Origin: Pseudomonadota bacterium
GTDB taxonomy: Bacteria > Myxococcota_A > Polyangia > Polyangiales > Ga0077539
Assembly (NCBI GenBank): GCA_023428035.1
Contig: JAEYZO010000422.1
Location: 1 to 6,999, forward strand
Length of the DNA stretch: 6,999 bases
Direction: 5' to 3'
The notes under the pieces were generated by a model. That model saw only the letters and a list, made by a program, of their open reading frames with translations. It was not told the origin of the DNA and did no database searches. The position numbers were made by a program, and so were the translations under genes. Position 1 is the stretch's first letter, and every line of letters begins with the position of its first letter. Below are positions 1 through 6,871 of this stretch, one piece after another.

Positions 1-543
1 GTGAAGCAGGCCTCGCAGCTCTTCGTGGGCACCACGCACCTCACCATGACCCACAACGAGGCCTGGCACTTCGGCCGGATGGGACGCCTCCTGGAGCGCG
101 CCGACAAGACCTCGCGCATCGTCGACGTGAAGTGCTTCCTCCTCACCCAGCGCCCCGCGGCGCCGGGCTCCCCCGAGGACGAGCTCCAGTGGCTCGCGCT
201 CCTGCGCAGCGCCAGCGCCTTCGAGATGTACCGAAAGCGCCACCGCCGGGTGACCCTCGCCGACGTGGCCCGCTTCCTCGTGCTCGACGAGCGCTTTCCC
301 CGCTCGGTGTACCACTGCGTGTACGAGGCCGAGCGCTCGCTGCGGGCCTTCACCGCCGCGCAGGGCCGCGACGACGGCGCCCTCGACGGGCCCGTCACCG
401 CCCTCGCCGCGCTCCGCGACGAGCTCGGGAGCACCACCGTGGAGCAGGTGCTCGAGCGCGGCCTGCACGAGTCCCTCGACGCGGTGCAGACCCGCCTCAA
501 CGCCGTGGGCACCGCGGTCTTCGAGACCTTCATCGCGCGCTGA
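1..543 (+). CDS. Alpha-E domain (DUF403) protein, C-terminal part
   Basis: This is the C-terminal 180 residues of an alpha-helical alpha-E (DUF403) protein. The family is usually a little over 300 residues, so roughly the first 130 lie upstream of the window. The GTG at base 1 is most likely an internal Val codon and not the start. Visible signatures are the helix with HFGRMGRLLERADKTSR (23-39), which matches the family's conserved R-x-GR-x-LERAD-x-TSR segment, then LLRSASAFEMYRK (67-79) and FLVLDERFPRSVYHCVYEAE (92-111). No catalytic residues are known for this family. It co-occurs with permuted ATP-grasp, transglutaminase and DUF2126 genes and is thought to be a partner or scaffold in peptide synthesis or tagging. 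The next gene starts 32 bp downstream on the same strand, which fits an operon. The family call is strong; the cellular role is inferred only from neighbours. Confidence 0.9.
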   Translation: MKQASQLFVGTTHLTMTHNEAWHFGRMGRLLERADKTSRIVDVKCFLLTQRPAAPGSPEDELQWLALLRSASAFEMYRKRHRRVTLADVARFLVLDERFPRSVYHCVYEAERSLRAFTAAQGRDDGALDGPVTALAALRDELGSTTVEQVLERGLHESLDAVQTRLNAVGTAVFETFIAR

Positions 544-560
544 GAGCGTCACCCACCCAC

Positions 561-564
561 GGAG
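561..564 (+). promoter_or_regulatory. Shine-Dalgarno GGAG supporting a TTG start at 576
   Basis: GGAG lies 11 bases before TTG 576, inside the 32-bp gap after the alpha-E stop codon. The downstream reading frame stays open far upstream (to about base 132), but that part overlaps the alpha-E gene and does not look like a protein family. There is no ATG or GTG between the alpha-E stop and the conserved LLIQHRSQYRYE segment. TTG 576 with this site is therefore the best start. Spacing is slightly long but acceptable. Confidence 0.55.
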
Positions 565-575
565 CCACACGCCCC

Positions 576-3500
576 TTGCGACTCCTCATCCAGCACCGCA
601 GCCAGTACCGCTACGAGCGACCCGCCGCGCTCGGCCCCCACGTCGTCCGCCTGCGCCCCTGCGCGCACGCCCGCGCCCGGGTCGAGGGCTACGGCCTCAC
701 GGTCTCGCCCGAGTGCGAGCTCCGCTGGCAGCAGGACCCCGCGGGCAACCACGTCGCGCGCGTGAGCTTTCGCGCGGGCACCCTCGCCCCCGCCCTCGAG
801 CTCCTCGTCGAGCTCACCGTCGACATCAAGCCCGTCAACCCCTTCGACTTCTACCTCGACGACGACGCCCGGGAGTCTCCCTTCTCCTACGCGCCCGCCC
901 TGCGCGAGATGCTCGCGCCCTTCCTCCTTCAAGAGCACGAGCGCGCGCTGCCCGGCACCCGCCTCGCGGATTTCATCGCCTCGCTCCCCTCGTCGGGCGG
1001 CACCGTGCCCCTGGTGGTGGAGCTCAACGCCCTCGTGAACCAGCGCACCCGCTACGTGCTCCGCGACGAGCCCGGCGTGTGGACCCCCGAGGAGACCCTC
1101 GCCCACGAGCGGGGCTCCTGCCGCGACTCCGCCACGCTCCTCGTCTCCGCGCTGCGCCACCGGGGCTTCGCCGCGCGCTTCGTGTCGGGCTACCTCGTCC
1201 AGCTCACCGACGAGGGGATGATCCCCGACGCCCCCAGGGGCGTCGGCCGCGACGTGGTGGGCCTCCACGCCGGGGCCGAGGTCTACCTCCCCGGCGCGGG
1301 CTGGGTCGGCCTCGACGCCACCAGCGGCCTCCTCTGCGGTGAAGGTCACATCCCCCTCGCCTGCGCGGCCACGCACCAGCTCGCGGCGCCCCTCGACGGC
1401 ACCGCCAGCGAGCCCGCGTCGGGGGTCAGCTTCGAGGTCACCGTCGGACGTCTCGGCCACGAGCCCCGCCCCACGCGCCCCTACGAAGACGCCGTGTGGG
1501 AACAGATCCTCACGGCGGGCGAGCGCGCCGACGCCCTCCTCGAAGACCAGGGCCTCACGCTCACCATGGGCGGCGAGCCCACCTTCAACGCGCGAGAGCA
1601 CACCGAGGCCCCCGAGTGGAACGGCGAGGCCCTCGGGCCGACCAAATGGTCCCTCGGGCAGCGCTTCGCGGCGGAGCTGAAGACCAGGCTCACCCCCGGC
1701 GGCATCACCCTGCACCGCCAGGGAAAGCACTACCCCGGCGAGTCGCTCCCTCGGTGGAACCTCGACCTCATCGGCCGCGACGACGGCGCCCCCGTGTGGT
1801 CGTCGGAGCGATTCCCCACCGAGGCCACGCCCGAGAGCGCCGAGCGCTTCGCCCGCGCCCTCGCGAAGCGCCTCGGTCTCGAAGCGGCCCTCGCCCCCGC
1901 CTACGAAGACCCCTGGCGCTTCCTCCAGGAAGAAGCCTCGCTCCCGGTCGACGTCGACCCGCTGAAGGCCGACCTCAGCGACAGCGAAGAGAGAAGACGT
2001 CTCGCCCGCGTGCTCGACCGCGGCCTCGCCACCCCCGCGGGCTGGGTGCTCCCCGTCGCGCGCGTCGACGGCGCCTTCATCGGCGCCCCGTGGAGGCTCC
2101 GTCGCGGCCACCTCTTCCTCCTGGTGGGCGACAGCCCCATCGGGCTGCGCCTCCCCTTGCGCTCCCTCGGTGAGGGCGACCCCGCGCCCACCCCCGTCGA
2201 AGAGGACTACCCCCCCGACCCTCGCGTCACCGACGAGGACGAACCCTCCCAAGCGAAGCTCAGCCCGCCGAAGCGCCGCGCCGACCCGACGGGTCAGGGC
2301 GTTCGCACCGCCCTCTGCGTCGAGGCCCGCGGGGGTGAGCTCTTCGTGTTCCTGCCTCCCGCGGCGAGCAACGACGACTGGTTCGCCCTCGTGCGCGAGG
2401 TCGACGCGGCGCGCGTCGACTCTCAGCTCGACGTGACCCTCGAGGGCTACGGCCCTCCCTCGGGCGCGTGCCTCACCCGCGCGGTGGTCTCCCCCGACCC
2501 CGGGGTGCTGGAGCTCAACCTCCCGGTCACCCGCGACACCCGCGGCTACGCGTCGCTGGTGGATCAGGTCTTCGACGCGGCGCTGCACGCCGGACTGCAC
2601 TCCGAGAAGTACCTCCTCGACGGGCGCATGGCGGGCAGCGGAGGCGGCAACCACCTCACCCTCGGCGGCCCCACGCCGCTCCAGTCACCCTTCTTGAAGC
2701 GCCCCGACGTGCTCGCGTCGATGCTCACCTTCTGGCAGCACCACCCCTCGCTGTCGTTCCTGTTCACGGGCTTGTTCGTGGGGCCCACCTCGCAGGCGCC
2801 GCGCCTCGACGAAGCCCGCCACGACGCCCTGCACGAGATGGAGATCGCCCTCGCCCGCGCCTTCGCCACGCGCGACGAGGCGACCCCCCCGCCGTGGCTC
2901 GTCGACCAGCTCTTCCGTCACCTCCTGGTCGACGTGTCGGGCAACACGCACCGGGCGGAGGTGTGCATCGACAAGCTCTTCGACCCCTACACGCCCCACG
3001 GCCGGCAGGGGCTGATCGAGCTCCGCGCCTTCGAGATGCCCCCGCACCCGCGGATGGTCGTGGCGCAGATGGTCCTCGCGCGGGCCCTCGTCGCGGCCTT
3101 CGCGGTGGAGCCCTACCGCGGGCCCCTCGCGCGCTGGGGAGCGACCCTGCACGACCGCTTCCTCCTGCCGCACTACCTCTGGAGCGACCTCGAAGACGTG
3201 CTCGCCTTCGCCCGCTCCCGCGGCGTCGAGCTCCCCGCCGAGGGCTACCGCCCCTTCCTGGAGCTCCGCTGCCCGAAGGTGGGGGAGCTCCACCTCGACG
3301 AGGTCTCGCTCTCGCTCCGCAACGCGCTCGAGCCCTGGTCGGTGCTCGGCGAGGAGCTCACCCGCTCGGGCACCGCGCGCTTCGTCGACTCGTCGATGGA
3401 GCGCGTCGAGCTCACCGTCGACGGGCTCGTGCCCGAGCGCCACGCGGTGATCGTCAACGGCCGCGCGCTCCCGCTGCGCCCCACCGCCGTCGCGGGTCGC

Positions 3501-3854
3501 TACGTCGGGGGCGTGCGCTTCCGCGCGTGGGCGCCGCCGCACGCGCTGCAGCCCCACCTCGGGATCCACCACCCCTTGCGCTTCGAGGTGGTCGACCAGT
3601 GGTCGCGGCGCTCGCTGGGCGCCTGCGCCTACCACGTGTGGCACCCCGAGGGCCGGGCCTTCGACACGGCCCCCCTCACCCGCTTCGAGGCCGAGGCCCG
3701 CCGCGCGCAGCGCTTCACCGCCGAGGGGCCGTCACCCTGGCCCGTGCGCGTCGATCCCGCCGAGCCCCTCGCCGAGGCGCCCTACACCCTCGACCTGCGC
3801 CGCTTCGCGATGGACCGCCCCATGCCACGCCCCGAGCCTGAGGAGCACTCCTAG
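576..3854 (+). CDS. Transglutaminase / DUF2126 putative amidoligase fusion protein
   Basis: This 1092-residue protein has a length usual for transglutaminase-DUF2126 fusions. Residues 1-90 form a bacterial transglutaminase N-terminal domain (HRSQYRYE at 7-14). Residues about 150-260 are a papain-like transglutaminase core with a visible triad: Cys182 in RGSCRDSA, His231 in LHAGAEV and Asp247 in GLDATSG. Residues about 305-1075 match DUF2126, a glutamine-synthetase-like putative amidoligase: TMGGEPTF (330-337), GPTK (354-357), QGKHYPGE (382-389), GDSPIGLRLPL (518-528), GSGGGNHLTLGG (687-698), GPTSQAPR (736-743) and ELRAFEMPPHPRM (815-827). An acidic, proline-rich linker spans about 530-575. 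The family is predicted to couple ATP-dependent amide or peptide bond formation with a transfer or cleavage activity; the substrate is unknown. No signal peptide or membrane segment is seen, so a cytoplasmic location is likely. Oddities are the TTG start and Gly233 where transglutaminases normally have Trp (HAW). The stop is TAG, with the next gene starting 9 bp later in the same frame. Confidence 0.93.
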   Translation: MRLLIQHRSQYRYERPAALGPHVVRLRPCAHARARVEGYGLTVSPECELRWQQDPAGNHVARVSFRAGTLAPALELLVELTVDIKPVNPFDFYLDDDARESPFSYAPALREMLAPFLLQEHERALPGTRLADFIASLPSSGGTVPLVVELNALVNQRTRYVLRDEPGVWTPEETLAHERGSCRDSATLLVSALRHRGFAARFVSGYLVQLTDEGMIPDAPRGVGRDVVGLHAGAEVYLPGAGWVGLDATSGLLCGEGHIPLACAATHQLAAPLDGTASEPASGVSFEVTVGRLGHEPRPTRPYEDAVWEQILTAGERADALLEDQGLTLTMGGEPTFNAREHTEAPEWNGEALGPTKWSLGQRFAAELKTRLTPGGITLHRQGKHYPGESLPRWNLDLIGRDDGAPVWSSERFPTEATPESAERFARALAKRLGLEAALAPAYEDPWRFLQEEASLPVDVDPLKADLSDSEERRRLARVLDRGLATPAGWVLPVARVDGAFIGAPWRLRRGHLFLLVGDSPIGLRLPLRSLGEGDPAPTPVEEDYPPDPRVTDEDEPSQAKLSPPKRRADPTGQGVRTALCVEARGGELFVFLPPAASNDDWFALVREVDAARVDSQLDVTLEGYGPPSGACLTRAVVSPDPGVLELNLPVTRDTRGYASLVDQVFDAALHAGLHSEKYLLDGRMAGSGGGNHLTLGGPTPLQSPFLKRPDVLASMLTFWQHHPSLSFLFTGLFVGPTSQAPRLDEARHDALHEMEIALARAFATRDEATPPPWLVDQLFRHLLVDVSGNTHRAEVCIDKLFDPYTPHGRQGLIELRAFEMPPHPRMVVAQMVLARALVAAFAVEPYRGPLARWGATLHDRFLLPHYLWSDLEDVLAFARSRGVELPAEGYRPFLELRCPKVGELHLDEVSLSLRNALEPWSVLGEELTRSGTARFVDSSMERVELTVDGLVPERHAVIVNGRALPLRPTAVAGRYVGGVRFRAWAPPHALQPHLGIHHPLRFEVVDQWSRRSLGACAYHVWHPEGRAFDTAPLTRFEAEARRAQRFTAEGPSPWPVRVDPAEPLAEAPYTLDLRRFAMDRPMPRPEPEEHS

Positions 3855-3863
3855 AGAGACCCG
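3840..3863 (+). promoter_or_regulatory. Translation-initiation region of the GATase-like/transglutaminase gene
   Basis: A good Shine-Dalgarno match, GAGGAG (3840-3845), sits inside the last codons of the upstream gene, but 18 bases before ATG 3864, which is long. A weaker purine run, AGAGAG (3854-3859), lies 4 bases from the ATG. The upstream stop codon TAG (3852-3854) is in the same frame and only three codons (R-D-P) separate it from the ATG. No longer N-terminus is possible, which fixes the protein's second residue as Pro. Termination-reinitiation coupling is plausible. Confidence 0.5.
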
Positions 3864-5609
3864 ATGCCGAACCTCCTCGCGATGAGCTTCGAGGGCGCCC
3901 TCGCCCCCTCCTTCGACCTGCGGTGCCTGCAGCCCGGGCGAAAGCCCCCCGACGGCTGGGGCATCGGCTTCTACCCGGGGGGAGAGCCCTCGGCCATGGT
4001 GCTCAAGGAGCCCGCGCCCCCCCACGAGAGCATCCGCAGCGAGCTGGTGAAGAGCTGGGAGCACCTCGCGAGCTCGCTCTTCCTCCTTCACGTGCGCTCG
4101 GCCACCTGGGGGTCGAACTCCACGGCCAACACCCAGCCCTTCGAGCGCTCGTGGGGGGGCCGCGACTGGCTCATGGCCCACTCGGGCTCGCTCCGGCACC
4201 GCATCGAGCTCCTGTCGCAGAAGCCCTTCGAGCCCGTGGGGAGCACCGACTCCGAGCGGGTCTTCTGCGAGGTGCTCAACCGCGCCGTCGAGGCCGGCGC
4301 CCGCTCCCTCAAGGACATCAGCCCCGAGCTCCTGCACCGCTGGCTCCTCGACCTGAACGAGCACGGATCGCTCTCGATGGTCATCACCGACGGGCACGAC
4401 CTCGTGGCCTACGCCGACCGCGCCGGCGACGGAGACGTCTTCGTGTGCGAGCTCAGGCCCCCGCACGGCCCGCGGCGCTTCGGCGACGACGACCTCCACG
4501 TCGACCTCACCCGCCGCGGGATCAAGAGCCGCAAAGGCGTGCTGGTCTCCTCCGAGGCGCTCACCTTCGAGGGCGAGACCCGCGCGGCCTGGCGGCGCCT
4601 GGAGCGGGGCAGGCTCCTCGTGGTGCGGCAGGGCGCCGTCGAGGCCGAGCTGGAGCCCGACGTGACCCTGGGCTCGCTCCCGCCGCGCCCCGTCGCCGCG
4701 CGCAGCGAGCACATGATGGCCGCGCCCCCCGCGGAGCCACGCACCCTGGAGGTGAAGCACCGCACGGTCTACCGCTACGAGACCCCGGTGGAGCGCTCGA
4801 CGCACCTCCTCAGGCTCACCCCCGCGCACGACCGCCGGCAGCGCCTGGTGGACTTCGAGCTGAAGGTCTCCGTCGACGGGCTCGTGCGCGAGTACGAAGA
4901 CGTCTTCGGCAACCACGCCCACCGGATGCTGCTGGAGTCGCCCTACACCGAGCTGGTGATCGAGGCCCGGAGCGTGGTCGAGACCCTCAACTCCGAGCCC
5001 CTGCGCAGGCAGTCGCTCGCGGCGCCCTCGAAGCTCCCCCACCCGTGGATGCCCTGGCAGCGGCAGCTCCTCGCGCCCTACCTCCTGCCGCCGGAGCTGC
5101 CCGAGAGCCAGCTCGACGAGCTGGTGGAGTACGGCGAGAGCTTCGCCGCCCGCAACGACTACGACCTGCTCGACACGCTCATCGACCTGAACCGCACCGT
5201 CTTCAGGGAGTACGAGTACAAGCAGGGCGAGACGACGGTCTTCACCTCGGCCTTCGACGTGTACACCCACCGCCGCGGGGTCTGTCAGGACTTCACCAAC
5301 CTCTTCATCTGCCTCGCGCGCCTGATGAACATCCCCGCGCGCTACGTGTGCGGGTACATCTACACGGGCCCGAAGAACCCCAACCAGGTGCAGAGCGAGG
5401 CCTCGCACGCCTGGGTCGAGGTCTACCTCGCCGAGCGCGGGTGGGTGGGCTTCGACCCCACCAACGGGGTGCTCGCGCAGACCGACCACGTGCGGGTCGC
5501 GGTGGGGCGCAACTACGTCGACGCGACGCCCACCTCGGGCACCCTCTTCGTCGGCGGCGGGGCCGAGAAGCTCGAGGTCGCGGTCACCGTCGAACCCCAG
5601 GGCGCCTGA
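3864..5609 (+). CDS. Class II GATase-like domain (nucleophile Cys missing) fused to transglutaminase
   Basis: This 581-residue protein has two domains. Residues 1 to about 265 resemble YafJ-type class II glutamine amidotransferases: LLAMS (4-8), DGWGIGFY (30-37), HVRSAT (76-81), NTQPF (89-93), AHSGSL (105-110) and GSTDSE (126-131). The hallmark Cys2 is Pro, the oxyanion-hole Asn of HNG is Ser107, and the usual NTHPF is NTQPF. Glutamine hydrolysis by the standard mechanism is therefore unlikely. A linker of about 30 residues follows. Residues 294-375 are a bacterial transglutaminase N-terminal domain (KHRTVYRYE, 298-306). Residues 435-545 are the transglutaminase core with an intact triad: Cys474 in RGVCQDF, His515 in SHAWVEV and Asp531 in GFDPTN. 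No signal peptide or membrane segment is seen. The gene sits 9 bp after the DUF2126 gene. I infer that it recognises a glutamine- or glutamate-containing group and processes an amide or isopeptide bond in the same pathway. The domain calls are firm; the biochemical role is not. Confidence 0.92.
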   Translation: MPNLLAMSFEGALAPSFDLRCLQPGRKPPDGWGIGFYPGGEPSAMVLKEPAPPHESIRSELVKSWEHLASSLFLLHVRSATWGSNSTANTQPFERSWGGRDWLMAHSGSLRHRIELLSQKPFEPVGSTDSERVFCEVLNRAVEAGARSLKDISPELLHRWLLDLNEHGSLSMVITDGHDLVAYADRAGDGDVFVCELRPPHGPRRFGDDDLHVDLTRRGIKSRKGVLVSSEALTFEGETRAAWRRLERGRLLVVRQGAVEAELEPDVTLGSLPPRPVAARSEHMMAAPPAEPRTLEVKHRTVYRYETPVERSTHLLRLTPAHDRRQRLVDFELKVSVDGLVREYEDVFGNHAHRMLLESPYTELVIEARSVVETLNSEPLRRQSLAAPSKLPHPWMPWQRQLLAPYLLPPELPESQLDELVEYGESFAARNDYDLLDTLIDLNRTVFREYEYKQGETTVFTSAFDVYTHRRGVCQDFTNLFICLARLMNIPARYVCGYIYTGPKNPNQVQSEASHAWVEVYLAERGWVGFDPTNGVLAQTDHVRVAVGRNYVDATPTSGTLFVGGGAEKLEVAVTVEPQGA

Positions 5610-5629
5610 GCGCACCAGACGACCCGCCC

Positions 5630-6871
5630 ATGCACATCGTCTACGTCTCGCAGTACTTCCCCCCCGAGCCCGGGGCCCCCGCGGCGCGCGTGTCGGAGCT
5701 CTCCCGGGCCTGGGCCGCGCGCGGCCACAAGGTCACCGTGCTCACGGGCATGCCCCACCACCCCGCGGGGGTGATCCCGCCGGAGTACCGCGGCAGGGCC
5801 CTCGTGCGGGAGCGCTTTCACGACGTCGACGTCGTGCGTACGTGGATCTACGCCGCGGCCAACAAGGGCAAGGTGCGCCGCTCGCTGGCCTTCCTCTCCT
5901 ACGCGGCCTCGGCGGCGGCGTGGGGGCAGCTCCACGTCGACGCCCCCGACGTGGTGGTGGCGACCAGCCCGCAGCTCCTCTCCGCCGCGGCGGGCTCGGT
6001 GCTCTCTCTCACCCGCGGCGCCCCCTGGGTCTTCGAGGTGAGGGACCTCTGGCCCGAGTCGATCGTCGCGGTGGGGGCGCTGCCCGCGCGCCACCCGGTC
6101 GTGCGCGGCCTCGAGGTGGTCGAAGAGGGCCTGTACCGCCGCGCCGACCGCGTGGTGGTGGTGACCGACGCCTTCCGCGAGCGGCTCATCGAGCGGGGCC
6201 TGCCCGCGTCGAAGCTCGCGGTGATGAAGAACGGCGCCGACCTCTCGCGCTTCGTGCCCCGCGGCCGAGACACCCCCCTGCGCGCGGAGCTCGGCTGGCA
6301 GGGCAAGACCGTCGTCTCCTACGCGGGCACGCACGGCATGGCGCACGGGCTCGACGCGATCCTCGACGTGGCGAAGGGGCTGCGAGGCAGGGGCGACCTG
6401 CGCTTCCTCTTCGTGGGCGACGGGGCGCAGCGCGAGGCCCTCACGAAGCGTGTGGAGCGAGAGGCGATCACCAACGTGAAGCTCCTCGGCCCGGTGCCCC
6501 GCGACCGCATGACCGAGGTCTACGCGACCAGCGACGTGTGCCTGGTGCCCCTGCGGGCGACGGCCCTCTTCAACACGGTGCTCCCGTCGAAGCTCTTCGA
6601 GATCATGGCGATGGAGCGCCCGGTGGTGCTCAGCGTCGACGGCGAGGCGCGGGCCCTCACCGAGGCGGCCGGCGCCGGCCTCTACGCGCCGCCCGAAGAC
6701 GTCCCCGCCATCACCGAGGCGCTGGTGGCGCTCGCCGACGACCCGGCGCGCCGCGAGGCCATGGGGCGCTCGGGGCGGGCCTTCGTGACGGCCCACTACG
6801 ACCGCGAGCAGATCGCCGGGCGCTACCTCGCGCTCCTCGAAGACCTCGCCCGCGAGCGTCGACGGCGATGA
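5630..6871 (+). CDS. Family 4 glycosyltransferase, WbuB/WcaI-like (GT-B fold)
   Basis: This complete 413-residue protein has the usual length for GT4 enzymes of the WbuB/WcaI type. These transfer a sugar from a nucleotide donor during O-antigen, capsule or exopolysaccharide assembly at the cytoplasmic face of the inner membrane. The N-terminal Rossmann half shows VSQYFPPEPGAPAARVSEL (6-24), VTVLTGMPHHPAG (35-47), SPQLL (113-117) and FEVRDLWPES (135-144). The C-terminal donor-binding half shows YAGTHGMAHGLDAIL (231-245), LLGPVPRDRM (285-294), and PSKLFEIMAMERPVV (319-333), which carries the conserved Glu324. ATG 5630 is chosen because VSQYFPP at the extreme N-terminus is how the family begins. 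Upstream of that ATG the open frame is only a shadow of the preceding gene. No good Shine-Dalgarno is visible in the 20-bp gap. The donor and acceptor sugars cannot be told from the sequence. The gene may mark the start of a polysaccharide locus that follows the peptide-tagging cassette. Confidence 0.93.
   Translation: MHIVYVSQYFPPEPGAPAARVSELSRAWAARGHKVTVLTGMPHHPAGVIPPEYRGRALVRERFHDVDVVRTWIYAAANKGKVRRSLAFLSYAASAAAWGQLHVDAPDVVVATSPQLLSAAAGSVLSLTRGAPWVFEVRDLWPESIVAVGALPARHPVVRGLEVVEEGLYRRADRVVVVTDAFRERLIERGLPASKLAVMKNGADLSRFVPRGRDTPLRAELGWQGKTVVSYAGTHGMAHGLDAILDVAKGLRGRGDLRFLFVGDGAQREALTKRVEREAITNVKLLGPVPRDRMTEVYATSDVCLVPLRATALFNTVLPSKLFEIMAMERPVVLSVDGEARALTEAAGAGLYAPPEDVPAITEALVALADDPARREAMGRSGRAFVTAHYDREQIAGRYLALLEDLARERRRR
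6868..6871 (+). promoter_or_regulatory. ATGA stop/start overlap (translational coupling)
   Basis: The TGA ending the glycosyltransferase gene (6869-6871) overlaps the ATG (6868-6870) of the next reading frame. This is a classic sign of translational coupling within one operon. No strong Shine-Dalgarno precedes the ATG, which fits reinitiation by terminating ribosomes. Confidence 0.7.

Noticed and set aside
132..575. Upstream extension of the transglutaminase/DUF2126 frame to ATG 132
   Set aside because: This part overlaps the alpha-E gene out of frame and gives Pro/Arg/Ala-rich sequence without domain character. The bacterial transglutaminase N-terminal domain begins right at TTG 576.
549..2654. 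701-codon open frame on the minus strand opposite the transglutaminase/DUF2126 gene
   Set aside because: Its translation is a low-complexity mix of Gly, Glu, Val, Arg and Ala with no family motif. It mirrors a well-supported gene in GC-rich DNA, where antisense stop codons are rare.
2468..3841. 457-codon plus-strand frame inside the DUF2126 gene
   Set aside because: It is extremely Arg/Pro/Ala-rich and is a +1-type shadow of a confidently identified coding frame.
4713..5609. A separate transglutaminase gene starting at the double ATG in the linker
   Set aside because: The frame is continuous from 3864 through both domains and no clear ribosome binding site precedes 4713. One fused gene is the simpler reading, and the alternative is noted under findings.
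3732..5615. 627-codon minus-strand open frame opposite the GATase-like/transglutaminase gene
   Set aside because: Same reason: biased composition and no recognisable motif, exactly opposite a gene with clear domain signatures. The minus-strand frames at 2685-3644 and 5513-6796 were rejected likewise.
3923..5629. Upstream extension of the glycosyltransferase frame, giving a 982-residue protein
   Set aside because: The first 569 codons are an Arg/Pro/Ala-rich shadow of the preceding gene. The family's typical N-terminus begins at ATG 5630.
121..6866. Many GTCGAC palindromes across the window
   Set aside because: They mostly fall on in-frame Val-Asp (GTC GAC) codon pairs and follow from GC-rich codon choice; spacing is irregular and no repeat structure is seen.
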